Assembly: GCF_025195125.1 (NCBI RefSeq)
Contig: NZ_JAMGSL010000006.1
Span: forward strand, 417,815-481,814
Direction of reading: 5' to 3'
Length of the DNA stretch: 64,000 nt
DNA from: Streptomyces sp. Je 1-79
GTDB taxonomy: Bacteria > Actinomycetota > Actinomycetes > Streptomycetales > Streptomycetaceae
Shown piece by piece: positions 48,316 through 56,526 of the stretch. The translations under genes and the position numbers were made by a program. A model generated the notes under the pieces. It saw only the letters and a list, made by a program, of their open reading frames with translations, did not search any database and was not told the DNA's origin. Position 1 is the stretch's first letter. Each line of letters begins with the position of its first letter.

Positions 48316-49425
48316 CTACCGCTCGGCACCGCCCTGCGCGATCGCCTCCTCCACCTCGGCCACCCGCTCCCGCTCCTCCCTCGCGAACCGCTCGCGGTCC
48401 AGCGCCTCCGCGATCTCCTCGTCCTGGGTCATCAGAAGGTCCAGGTTGGAGTCGCCGAGGTCGAAGACGCCCATGTCCAGATAGGCCTTCTGGAGGCGTT
48501 CGCCCCAGAGGCCGATGTCCTTCACGCACGGGACGATCCGGCTGAACAGCAGCTTGCGGAAGAGATGCAGGAACTCGCTCTGCTCGCTGAGCTCCTCCGC
48601 CTCCTTGCGGCCGATGCCGAAGTTCTCCAGGACCTCCACCCCGCGCAGCCGGTCCCGCATCAGATAGCAGCCCTCGATCACGAACTCCTCGCGCTCGCGC
48701 AGTTCCGCGTCCGACAGCTGCCGGTAGTAGTCGCGCAGCGCCATCCGCCCGAAGGCCACGTGCCGGGCCTCGTCCTGCATCACGTACGCCAGGATCTGCT
48801 TCGGCAGCGGCTTGTCGGTCGTGTCGCGGATCATGCCGAACGCGGCCAGCGCCAGCCCTTCGATCAGTACCTGCATGCCGAGGTACGGCATGTCCCAGCG
48901 CGCGTCGCGCAGGGTGTCGCCGAGGAGGCCCTGGAGGTTGTCGTTGATCGGGTAGAGCATCCCGATCTTCTCGTGCAGGAAGCGGCCGTAGACCTCCGCG
49001 TGCCGCGCCTCGTCCATCGTCTGCGTCGCCGAGTAGAACTTGGCGTCCAGGTCGGGGACGGACTCGACGATCCGCGCGGCGCAGACCATCGCGCCCTGCT
49101 CGCCGTGGAGGAACTGGCTGAACTGCCAGGAGGCGTAGTGCCGGCGCAGCTCCGCCTTGTCCTTCTCCGTCATCTTCGCCCAGTGGCGCGTGCCGTGGAG
49201 CGTCAGGACGTCGTCGGGGGTGCCGAGCGGGTCGTACGGGTCGACCTCCAGCTCCCAGTCGATGCGCCTGGAGCTGTCCCACTGCTTGTCCTTGCCCTTC
49301 TGGTAGAGGGCGAGGAGCCGCTCGCGCCCGTCCTCGTACTCCCAGGAGAAACGGGCCGAACCGGTCGCCGGGACCTGCCAGATGCGGTCTCCCGGGGCTT
49401 TCGTGTAGAGGTCGTGCGTCGACAT
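48316..49425 (-). CDS. Ferritin-like diiron protein
   Basis: A 369-aa protein with a ferritin-like four-helix diiron site. Ligand motifs are HGEQGAMVCAARI (Glu), TMDEARHAEVYGRF (ExxH), LIEGLALAAFGM (Glu) and MQDEARHVAFGRM (ExxH). The length and layout resemble R2-like oxidases and long-chain acyl or amine oxygenases. Substrate is unknown. It lies divergent to an AurF-like gene at 49602, and a TetR regulator follows that gene. ATG start with AAGGAGTC upstream. Confidence 0.82.
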   Translation of the reverse strand: MSTHDLYTKAPGDRIWQVPATGSARFSWEYEDGRERLLALYQKGKDKQWDSSRRIDWELEVDPYDPLGTPDDVLTLHGTRHWAKMTEKDKAELRRHYASWQFSQFLHGEQGAMVCAARIVESVPDLDAKFYSATQTMDEARHAEVYGRFLHEKIGMLYPINDNLQGLLGDTLRDARWDMPYLGMQVLIEGLALAAFGMIRDTTDKPLPKQILAYVMQDEARHVAFGRMALRDYYRQLSDAELREREEFVIEGCYLMRDRLRGVEVLENFGIGRKEAEELSEQSEFLHLFRKLLFSRIVPCVKDIGLWGERLQKAYLDMGVFDLGDSNLDLLMTQDEEIAEALDRERFAREERERVAEVEEAIAQGGAER

Positions 49426-49474
49426 TGACGACTCCTTGCTCTCACGGGACGTGGTCCTCCGGGCAGGCTGACAG

Positions 49475-49498
49475 CTTGGTAGACACCGGGTCAACAAG
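49475..49498. promoter_or_regulatory. Imperfect palindrome in the diiron divergent region
   Basis: CTTGGTAGACAC and CGGGTCAACAAG form an imperfect inverted repeat, with outer arms CTTG and CAAG. It lies midway between the two divergent diiron genes (176-bp gap). GGTAACCGGTAACC (49554-49567) is a second repeat nearby. A local TetR regulator could bind either; this is inference. Confidence 0.35.
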
Positions 49499-49601
49499 TC
49501 GTGCGCAAGGGATTGACGGGCTTACTGACGGGCAGTCTCATAAGAGGCGACCGCCGGTAACCGGTAACCCGACCGCGAGCACAGCGAGGTGTCTCACCGT
49601 C

Positions 49602-50537
49602 ATGACCACCCGTACCGAGCAGGACCTCACCCTCCTCCGGGACGCCCTCGGCCCCCTCCGCGACCGGGAACAGGTCGCGGCGCGACTCCTCGAGTCCTCC
49701 CTCAAGCACTCCTTCGACCCCGAGACCGAACTCGACTGGGCCGCACCCGTCGAGGACGGCAAGTGGTTCTGGCCGCCGGAGCTGGTCTCCCTCTACGACA
49801 CCCCGATGTGGCGGCGGATGTCCGAGGAGCAGCGGATGGACCTCGCCCGCCACGAGGCCGCCTCGCTCGCCTCGCTCGGCATCTGGTTCGAGATCATCCT
49901 GATGCAGCTGCTCGTCCGGCACATCTACGACAAGTCCCTCACCAGCGACCACGTGCGCTACGCGCTCACGGAGATCGCGGACGAGTGCCGGCACTCGATG
50001 ATGTTCGCGCGGATGATCCAGAAGGGCGGGGCGCCCGCCTACCCCGTGCCGCGGATCTACCACAACCTGGCCCGCGTCCTGAAGACCGTCTCCACCACCC
50101 CCGGCTCCTTCGCCGCCACCCTGCTCGGCGAGGAGATCCTGGACTGGATGCAGCGGCTGACCTTCCCGGACGAGCGGGTCCAGACGCTGGTGCGCGGCGT
50201 GACCCGCATCCATGTCGTCGAGGAGGCACGGCACGTGCGCTACGCCCGCGAGGAGCTGCGCCGCCAGATGGTGACCGCGCCGCGCTGGGAACAGGAGTTC
50301 ACCCGGCTCAGCTGCGGGCAGGCCGCGAAGGTCTTCTCCACCTGCTTCATCAACCCCCAGGTGTACGACAACGTGGGCCTGGACCGCCGCGAGGCCGTCG
50401 CCCAGGTCAAGGACAGCGGCCACCGCCGGGAGGTCATGCAGTCGGGCGCCAGGCGGCTGACCGACTTCCTCGACGACATCGGCGTGCTCCGGGGGCCGGG
50501 CCGCCGGCTCTGGAAGTCGTCCGGGCTGCTGGCCTGA
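49602..50537 (+). CDS. AurF-like diiron oxygenase
   Basis: A 311-aa protein resembling p-aminobenzoate N-oxygenases (AurF family). Metal-ligand motifs are RHEAASLASLGIWFE, TEIADECRHSMMFARM (ExxH), LLGEEILDWMQ and HVVEEARHVRYAREEL (ExxH). Family members oxidise aryl amines to nitro groups or act on other amines. No antibiotic genes are adjacent, so it may serve detoxification or an orphan pathway. The start is the ATG at 49602. It reads toward the TetR gene with 30 bp between. Confidence 0.85.
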   Translation: MTTRTEQDLTLLRDALGPLRDREQVAARLLESSLKHSFDPETELDWAAPVEDGKWFWPPELVSLYDTPMWRRMSEEQRMDLARHEAASLASLGIWFEIILMQLLVRHIYDKSLTSDHVRYALTEIADECRHSMMFARMIQKGGAPAYPVPRIYHNLARVLKTVSTTPGSFAATLLGEEILDWMQRLTFPDERVQTLVRGVTRIHVVEEARHVRYAREELRRQMVTAPRWEQEFTRLSCGQAAKVFSTCFINPQVYDNVGLDRREAVAQVKDSGHRREVMQSGARRLTDFLDDIGVLRGPGRRLWKSSGLLA

Positions 50538-50567
50538 GTGCCGCCGCACGGAGCTACCCTGCGAGGC

Positions 50568-51290
50568 ATGACCAGTGCCGCCTCGCCCGCGTACCGCCGG
50601 CTCAGCGTCGAGGAACGCCGGGTGCAGCTGCTCGCCGCCGCCCTGACGCTCTTCGCGCACCGGGCGCCCGACGAGGTCTCCCTCGACGACGTCGCCGAGG
50701 CGGCGGGCGTCTCGCGGCCGCTCGTCTACCGCTACTTCCCCGGCGGCAAGCAGCAGCTGTACGAGGCGGCCCTGCGTTCCTCCGCCGACGAGCTGGAGCT
50801 CTGCTTCGCCGAGCCGCCGGTCGGTCCGCCGACCGAGCGGCTCGCCCGGGTCCTCGACCGCTATCTGGCCTTCGTCGACGAGCACGACGCCGGGTTCAGC
50901 GCCCTTCTCCAGGGCGGCAGCGTCGCCGAGACCTCCCGGACCACCGCCATCGTCGACGAGGTGCGGCGCGCGGCGGCGGAGCAGATCCTCGTCCACCTGG
51001 GGGTGGACCGGCCCGGGCCCCGGCTGCGGATGATGGTCCGCACCTGGATCGCGGCGGTGGAGGCGGCCTCGCTGATCTGGCTCGACGAGGACAAGCAGCC
51101 GCCGGCCGCCGAGCTGCGGGACTGGCTGGTCGACCATCTGGTGGCGCTGCTGGCGGCCACGGCCGCGAGCGACGGGGAGACGGCGTCGGTCGTCACCCTG
51201 CTCCTCGCGCAGGAGACCGCGGAGGGCCCGGTCGGAAAGCTGGCGCGGCGCGTGGCCCCCGTGGTGAGCGACGCCGCACACCTCATATGA
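50568..51290 (+). CDS. TetR-family transcriptional regulator
   Basis: A 240-aa regulator. The N-terminal helix-turn-helix is LSVEERRVQLLAAALTLFAHRAPDEVSLDDVAEAAGVSRPLVYRYFPGGKQQLYEAAL. The ligand domain is helical with no family-specific motif. It probably controls the adjacent diiron oxygenase genes. TACCCT (50555-50560) lies seven bases before the ATG and there is no good Shine-Dalgarno, so a leaderless transcript is possible even though the upstream gene ends only 30 bp away. Confidence 0.88.
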   Translation: MTSAASPAYRRLSVEERRVQLLAAALTLFAHRAPDEVSLDDVAEAAGVSRPLVYRYFPGGKQQLYEAALRSSADELELCFAEPPVGPPTERLARVLDRYLAFVDEHDAGFSALLQGGSVAETSRTTAIVDEVRRAAAEQILVHLGVDRPGPRLRMMVRTWIAAVEAASLIWLDEDKQPPAAELRDWLVDHLVALLAATAASDGETASVVTLLLAQETAEGPVGKLARRVAPVVSDAAHLI

Positions 51291-51300
51291 GACTGGTCCC

Positions 51301-51570
51301 GTGAGAAGCGAGAACACCCTATTCCGCGGCGGCCCCCTCGACGGCGAGGTCCTGCCCATCATGCTCGGACCGACCGGGCATCCACCGAAGTGGTACGAGG
51401 TACCGGTACCGGACGACACCGGCGGGCCGCCCACGGTCCACGCCTACCGCCGCGAACCCGCCGGGCACACCAAGCGGCTCGGCATCCAGCGCGGCTGGGT
51501 CTACGAGTACGTTCCCGAGGGCCGCGAGCGGACCGCGCCGAAGTGGCCGTGGACCAAGCCCAACGGGTGA
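51301..51570 (+). CDS. Small conserved hypothetical protein
   Basis: An 89-aa protein read from GTG. It contains NTLFRGGPLDGEVLPI, PPKWYEVPVPD, HAYRREPAGHTKRLGIQRGWVYEYVP and is rich in aromatic and charged residues. No signal peptide or membrane helix is present. The FRGGPLDG start and WVYEY end are features I associate with a small Streptomyces family of unknown function. It begins 10 bp after the TetR stop. Confidence 0.6.
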   Translation: MRSENTLFRGGPLDGEVLPIMLGPTGHPPKWYEVPVPDDTGGPPTVHAYRREPAGHTKRLGIQRGWVYEYVPEGRERTAPKWPWTKPNG

Positions 51571-51647
51571 GGCGGTTGGGCCGAATCGCCCCTTTGTGAG
51601 CTCATCCGACCGGACGGACCCGCCATCATCTCCCTGGAGGTGATGAC

Positions 51648-52928
51648 GTGTCAGGAAGGCTGCTGCGCACGGTCTGCACGGGGGTGCTCGCCGCGACGAC
51701 GGCGCTGGCGGGGATCCCGGCGGCGACGGCGGACGACCCGGCGGAACCGCAGGTGGAGACGGTGGCGGAGGCACCCGCGGAACCGTCGGCGGAGGCACAG
51801 GGGGACCCACAGGCGGACCCCTCGGCGGACGCACAGGGGGACCCCTCGGATGCCGACGGCACCCCCGCCGACGACGCCGCGGAACTCCCTCCCCCCGGCG
51901 GCGACTCCGTCGCCTCGCTCCTCGGCCGGCTCCAGAGCCTCTACCGCCGGGCCGAGCAGGCCACCGAGGCCTTCAACGCCACCGGCGAGGCCCTGCGCCT
52001 CCAGGCCGCCGACACCAAGAAGGTCACCGCCGCGCTCACCGCCGCCCGCGAGCGCCTCGCCCAGGGGCGGAACGCGGCAGGGCGGCTCGCCAGGGAGCAG
52101 TACCAGGGGCGGGTCACGACGTCGGCCTTCTCCTCGTACCTACGGCTGCTGCTCGCCGACGATCCCCAGCACGCCCTGGACCAGGGCCGTCTGATGGACC
52201 GTGCGGTCCGTGACCGGGCCACCACCGTCTCCCGGCTGACCCGGGACGAGAAGCGGGCCGACGCTCTCGCGAGCGCCTCCCGCAAGGCCCTGGACCGGCA
52301 GCAGACGCTCGCCGCGCGGCGGACGAAGCAGCGCGACGACGTCCGCGAGAGGCTCGCGGAGGTGCAGAAGCTGCTCGCCACGCTCCCCGCCGAGCAGCTC
52401 GCCCGCCTGACCGAGCTGGAGCGGACCCAGACCGCGGGGGCGCAGCGCGAGCTCCTCGGCACCGGTGTCCTGGACGGCGACCGGGCCCCCTCGCGGGAGG
52501 GCGGCGAGGCGCTGCGGTACGCGGTGCGGCAGATCGGCAAGCCGTACGTGTGGGGCGCCGAGGGGCCGGAGTCGTACGACTGCTCGGGGCTGACCTCGCA
52601 GGCCTGGGCGAGCGCAGGCCGGGAGATCCCGCGCACCAGCCAGGAGCAGTGGCGGACCCTCCCGCGGGTGCCGCTGCGCGACCTGCGCCCCGGCGATCTG
52701 GTGGTCTACTTCCCCGAGGCCACGCACGTGGCGATCTACCTGGGCCGCGGCCTGGTCGTGCAGGCCCCGCGTCCCGGTGCCAAGGTGAAGGTCTCCCCGA
52801 TCGCCGCCAACCCGCTCCTCGGGGCCGTCCGCCCCGACCCGGGCGGCGAGGCCCTGGAGTCGTACACGCCGCCCGAGCTCCCGGCGGGGGCGACGGACGG
52901 CTCGGACGAGGGGTACGACCGGCCCTGA
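51648..52928 (+). CDS. Secreted NlpC/P60 endopeptidase
   Basis: A 426-aa secreted wall hydrolase. GTG start after GGAGGTGATGAC. The signal peptide ends near ATADDP. An acidic repeat-rich segment (AEPSAEAQGDPQADPSADAQGDPS) follows, then a coiled-coil region (about residues 90-270). The C-terminal 120 residues are NlpC/P60: catalytic Cys in ESYDCSGLTSQAW, His in EATHVAIYLGRG and a third polar residue. It should cut D-Glu-m-DAP-type peptide bonds, and the coiled coil may regulate it, as in RipA-like proteins. Confidence 0.92.
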   Translation: MSGRLLRTVCTGVLAATTALAGIPAATADDPAEPQVETVAEAPAEPSAEAQGDPQADPSADAQGDPSDADGTPADDAAELPPPGGDSVASLLGRLQSLYRRAEQATEAFNATGEALRLQAADTKKVTAALTAARERLAQGRNAAGRLAREQYQGRVTTSAFSSYLRLLLADDPQHALDQGRLMDRAVRDRATTVSRLTRDEKRADALASASRKALDRQQTLAARRTKQRDDVRERLAEVQKLLATLPAEQLARLTELERTQTAGAQRELLGTGVLDGDRAPSREGGEALRYAVRQIGKPYVWGAEGPESYDCSGLTSQAWASAGREIPRTSQEQWRTLPRVPLRDLRPGDLVVYFPEATHVAIYLGRGLVVQAPRPGAKVKVSPIAANPLLGAVRPDPGGEALESYTPPELPAGATDGSDEGYDRP

Positions 52929-53015
52929 GGCGGCCCGGGCGGGTCGGCGCCGCCCGATGGTTCCATGACGGCGGGACGCCGTCGTCGTCCTGTCCGCCCC
53001 TGTCCCGGAGGGACC

Positions 53016-53684
53016 GTGCCCGCACCCCGTAAGCCAGCCGCCCGGCCGCCCGGGCCGGCGGCGCCGCCCTCGCACGTCTGGTACGCCTCGTACGGCTCCA
53101 ACATGCACATCGCGAGGCTGCTCCACTACGTCACCGGCGGGCGGCCCCCGGGAGGTGCCCGGTCCCACCCCGGCTGCCGGGACCGGACGCCGCCCGAGCG
53201 GTCGGTGCCGGTGGTCCTCCCGGGCGCGGTGTACTTCGCCACGGAGTCGGTGGTGTGGACGGGCGGCCGCGGCTTCTACGATCCGGCGGTACCGGGCCCG
53301 GCGTTCGCGCGCGCCCATCTGATCACCGCGGGCCAGTTCTCCGACATCGCGGCCCAGGAGATGTACCGGGAGCCCGGTGAGGACCTGGACCTGACCGGGG
53401 CGATCACCGTCGGCCGCGCGGAACTGGGCCCGGGACGGTACGAGACGCTGGTGTGCCCCGGCACGCTCGACGGCGTGCCGGTGCTCACGTTCACCGCGCC
53501 GTGGCGGATGACCGACGTACCGCCGCGGAAGCCGTCCGCCCCGTACGTCCAGCACCTGGCGGCCGGCCTGGCCGAGACGGGCGCGTGGGAGCCCGCCGAG
53601 ATCGCCGCCTACCTGGGCAGGTGCCCGGGGGCGGCGGGCGAATGGACGGCCGAGGAGGTACTGGCCCTGATCGACCCCGACTGA
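53016..53684 (+). CDS. Gamma-glutamylcyclotransferase-fold protein
   Basis: A 222-aa protein. After a Pro/Ala-rich start it has YASYGSNMHIARLLHYVTGG, the substrate-loop signature of the gamma-glutamylcyclotransferase fold, and later GQFSDIAAQEMYREP and RYETLVCPG. A clear catalytic Glu could not be placed by eye, so activity is not certain. The family has been annotated as histone deacetylase in Streptomyces genomes by an old error. GTG start after CGGAGGGACC. It converges on the FAD monooxygenase with 33 bp between. Confidence 0.65.
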   Translation: MPAPRKPAARPPGPAAPPSHVWYASYGSNMHIARLLHYVTGGRPPGGARSHPGCRDRTPPERSVPVVLPGAVYFATESVVWTGGRGFYDPAVPGPAFARAHLITAGQFSDIAAQEMYREPGEDLDLTGAITVGRAELGPGRYETLVCPGTLDGVPVLTFTAPWRMTDVPPRKPSAPYVQHLAAGLAETGAWEPAEIAAYLGRCPGAAGEWTAEEVLALIDPD

Positions 53685-53717
53685 CGCCCGCCCACCACCG
53701 CGCCCCTCGACGCCCTA

Positions 53718-54953
53718 TCAGCCCCCGGTGACCTCGGCGAGGTACGCGGACGTCTTCTCCGGGTCGAAGAAGAAGTTCTCGAAGTCGGCCGGGTTGTCGA
53801 AGCCGTTCGCGAAGCGGTCGGCGACCGGCTGGAGCTGGCCCGCCGCGCCGATCAGGTTGAGGACGTGCTCCGGCGGGACGCCGAGCATCGCGTTCGTCCA
53901 CTTGGTGACGTGCTGCGCCGTGTCCCAGTACCGGTCGAAGGTGGCCTGCATCCATGCCTCGTCGAAGGGCTTGTCGCCGTTCTCGACGATCGACGTGAGG
54001 TAGGCGGCCGCGCACTTGGAGGCCGAGTTCGAGCCCTGGCCCGTGATCGGGTCGTTGGCGACGACGACGTCCGCGACGCCCAGGACCAGACCGCCGCCGG
54101 GGAGGCGGCCGATCGGGTTGCGGACGGTCGGGGCGTATCGGCCCGCCAGGGTGCCGTTGGCGTCGGTCAGTTCGACCTTGGTCGCCCGCGCGTACTCCCA
54201 GGGCGTGAACTTCTCCATCAGCTCCAGCGTGAGCGAGAGGTGCTCGGAGGGGTCCTTGACGCCCTGGAAGACGTCGAGCGGGCCGCCGGGGACGCCTTCC
54301 CAGAAGAGGATGTCGGCACGGCCCGAGGTGGTCAGGGTCGGCATGACGAAGAGCTCGCCGACGCCCGGGACCAGGTTGCAGCGCACGGCGTCGAAGTCCG
54401 GGTGCTCGGGGCGCGGGCCCAGGCCGTGGACGTAGGCGACGGCCAGCGCGCGCTGCGGCTCGCTGTACGGGGAACGGGCGGCGTCCCGGCCGAACATGGA
54501 GACCAGCTCGCCCTTGCCCGCGGAGACCAGCACCAGGTCGTACGTACGGGAGAAGAAGTCCAGGTCCGAGACGGCCGCGCCGTGGATGACGAGCTGGCCG
54601 CCGCGCTGGGCGAAGGTCTCCATCCAGCCGGCCATCTTCACGCGCTGGTCGACGGACTGCGCGAAGCCGTCGAGCCTGCCGACCCAGTCGATGGCGCGGC
54701 TCGCGTCCGGGGCGGCGACGGAGACGCCGAGGCCCTCGATCCGCGGGGCCTGGGACTCCCAGAAGTTGATGCCGAGGTCCCGCTCGTGCTGGAGCGCCGT
54801 GTCGAACATGCACTGGGTGGACATGACCCGGCCGGACCGGATCTCGTCCGCCGTGCGGTTGGACATGAGGGTGACTTCGTACCCCTGCGACTGGAGTCCG
54901 AGGGCGAGCTGCAGACCGGACTGGCCGGCTCCGACGATGAGTATCTTCCGCAT
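53718..54953 (-). CDS. StyA-like FAD-dependent monooxygenase in a conservon operon
   Basis: A 411-aa flavoprotein of the styrene monooxygenase (StyA) type. The N-terminal ADP-binding motif is ILIVGAGQSGLQLALGLQSQGYEVTLMS, and the later GLVLGVADVVVANDPITGQGSNSASKCAAAY is the FAD ribityl motif. Such enzymes use a separate flavin reductase; none is adjacent. It lies only 19 bp downstream of cvnD, so it is in the conservon transcript. Its ATG at 54953 follows the frame's family N-terminus. Confidence 0.88.
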   Translation of the reverse strand: MRKILIVGAGQSGLQLALGLQSQGYEVTLMSNRTADEIRSGRVMSTQCMFDTALQHERDLGINFWESQAPRIEGLGVSVAAPDASRAIDWVGRLDGFAQSVDQRVKMAGWMETFAQRGGQLVIHGAAVSDLDFFSRTYDLVLVSAGKGELVSMFGRDAARSPYSEPQRALAVAYVHGLGPRPEHPDFDAVRCNLVPGVGELFVMPTLTTSGRADILFWEGVPGGPLDVFQGVKDPSEHLSLTLELMEKFTPWEYARATKVELTDANGTLAGRYAPTVRNPIGRLPGGGLVLGVADVVVANDPITGQGSNSASKCAAAYLTSIVENGDKPFDEAWMQATFDRYWDTAQHVTKWTNAMLGVPPEHVLNLIGAAGQLQPVADRFANGFDNPADFENFFFDPEKTSAYLAEVTGG

Positions 54954-54972
54954 GGCGGGTGTTCCTATCGAA

Positions 54973-55647
54973 TCAATCGGACTGTTCAGGGGTGCATTCG
55001 AGCGCGTGCGCGACCATCGCAAGCAGCGATTCGACGACGCTGTACCGCTTGCGCGCGTCCATGATCACGACCGGTACGTGCGGGGGCACGGTGAGCGCCT
55101 CCCGGACGTCCTCGGGCTCGAACCGCTCGGTGCCCTCGAAGTGGTTGACGGCGACGATGTACGGCAGCCCGCAGCTCTCGAAGTAGTCGAGCGCGGCGAA
55201 GCAGTCGGTCAGCCGGCGGGTGTCGGCGAGGACGATCGCGCCGATCGCGCCGCGCACCAGGTCGTCCCACATGAACCAGAAGCGCTGCTGGCCGGGCGTA
55301 CCGAAGACGTACAGCACAAGGTCGTCGTCGAGGGTGATCCGGCCGAAGTCCATCGCCACGGTCGTGGTGAGCTTCTCGGGCGTCGCGGAGAGATCGTCGG
55401 TCTCCTCGCTCGCCTGCGTCATCAGGGCCTCGGTCTGCAGCGGAGTGATCTCCGAGACGGCCCTGACGAAGGTCGTCTTGCCGACACCGAAGCCGCCGGC
55501 GACGACGACCTTGGTCGCTATGGGGGCACGCGTGTGGTCCAGCTGCCAGTCCTGGGCGCCGTCCTCGGTGATCGCACCGGGTGCCTCGGCCTGGGCGGGG
55601 ATTCCGGCGGCGGCCGGGGCAACGGCTTCAGAGACGGCGGAGTCCAC
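54973..55647 (-). CDS. cvnD: Conservon small GTPase CvnD
   Basis: A 224-aa Ras-like GTPase. The P-loop is VVVAGGFGVGKTTFVRAV (residues about 46-63), switch region TVAMDFGRI, VFGTPGQQRFWFMWDDL (DxxGQ-type) and IVAVNHFEG. About 40 residues precede the G domain. It works with the CvnA, B and C proteins as a membrane-associated signalling complex. It starts at GTG 55647 and overlaps cvnC by 20 bases. Confidence 0.95.
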   Translation of the reverse strand: MDSAVSEAVAPAAAGIPAQAEAPGAITEDGAQDWQLDHTRAPIATKVVVAGGFGVGKTTFVRAVSEITPLQTEALMTQASEETDDLSATPEKLTTTVAMDFGRITLDDDLVLYVFGTPGQQRFWFMWDDLVRGAIGAIVLADTRRLTDCFAALDYFESCGLPYIVAVNHFEGTERFEPEDVREALTVPPHVPVVIMDARKRYSVVESLLAMVAHALECTPEQSD

Positions 55648-56047
55648 TCAGCACCCTTTCGAGCAGCGCGCGGTCGGGCTGGCCGGTGCCGTGACCGGTC
55701 CCGTACACACGGATCTTTCCCTGGTCGGCCAAGTCGCTGAGCAGCACTCGGACGACACCCAACGGCATCTTGAGGAGCGCCGAGATCTCCGCGACGGTAC
55801 GCATCCGGCGGCAGATCTCGACGATGGCCCGCATCTCCGGCATGAGCCCGCGGCCGGGCCCGCCGTCCGTCAGCACCTTCCGGGCCGGCGCGGCCTCCAG
55901 GGCCGCGACGAAGGTCTCGACGAGCAGCACGTGGCCGAAGCGGGTGCGGCCGCCGGTGAGCGAGTACGGGCGCACGCGCGCGGGGCGGCGGCTCTCCCCC
56001 CGTACCGGCAGCTTGTGGGCGTGGTAGACCGACGGCACAGACGTCAC
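55628..56047 (-). CDS. cvnC: Conservon DUF742 protein CvnC
   Basis: A 139-aa protein with the DUF742 motif RVRPYSLTGGRTR, LPLET-type region and MRTVAEISALLKMPLGVVRVLLSDLADQGKIRVYG, a winged-helix-like domain. It starts at GTG 56047 and overlaps cvnB by four bases. A much longer frame upstream on the same strand is antisense noise. It is the third part of the cvn signalling unit. Confidence 0.94.
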   Translation of the reverse strand: MTSVPSVYHAHKLPVRGESRRPARVRPYSLTGGRTRFGHVLLVETFVAALEAAPARKVLTDGGPGRGLMPEMRAIVEICRRMRTVAEISALLKMPLGVVRVLLSDLADQGKIRVYGTGHGTGQPDRALLERVLSGLRRL

Positions 56048-56526
56048 TGGGTGCTCTCCATCGATTTGCGCAGCTCGCTGCGGAGTTCGGGGGTGAGTAC
56101 ATGTCCGGCACGGCCGACGAAGAGGGCCATGTGGTACGCGACGACGCTCATGTCGCTGTCGGGCTCGGCGTGCACGCCGAGCAGCGAACCGTCGCTGATG
56201 GACATGACGAAGACGCTGCCCTCGTCCATGGCCACCATCGTCTGCTTGACCCCGCCGCCGTCCATCAGCCGGGCGGCTCCGATGGTCAGGCTGCCGATGC
56301 CGGAGACGATCGTGGCGAGGTCGGCGCTGGACCCCCGTGGACCGGTCGGGCGGTCCGCGGTGGGCGCGGCGTTCTGGGCCGCCGGGTCGGACGAGAGCAG
56401 GAGCAGTCCGTCGGAGGAGACGACGGCGACCGAGCGGACCCCGGGCACCTCCTCGACGAGGTTGCCCAGCAGCCAGTGCAGATTGCGGGCTTCCTTGCTC
56501 AGTCCGAATGTTCCGGTCGCAGTCAA
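56044..56526 (-). CDS. cvnB: Conservon roadblock/LC7 protein CvnB
   Basis: A 160-aa protein. Residues 10-125 form a roadblock/LC7 fold (NLHWLLGNLVEEVPGVRSVAVVSSDGLLLLSS, GGVKQTMVAMDEGSVFVMSISDGSLLGV), a GTPase-regulator family. It begins at TTG (TTGA overlap with the cvnA stop), an uncommon start but consistent with tight coupling. A GTG start is not available nearby. Confidence 0.94.
   Translation of the reverse strand: MTATGTFGLSKEARNLHWLLGNLVEEVPGVRSVAVVSSDGLLLLSSDPAAQNAAPTADRPTGPRGSSADLATIVSGIGSLTIGAARLMDGGGVKQTMVAMDEGSVFVMSISDGSLLGVHAEPDSDMSVVAYHMALFVGRAGHVLTPELRSELRKSMESTQ

Noticed and set aside
49602..50537. Antibiotic gene cluster based on the AurF-like gene
   Set aside because: No PKS, NRPS or tailoring genes lie around it; neighbours are a ferritin-like protein, TetR and cell-wall genes.
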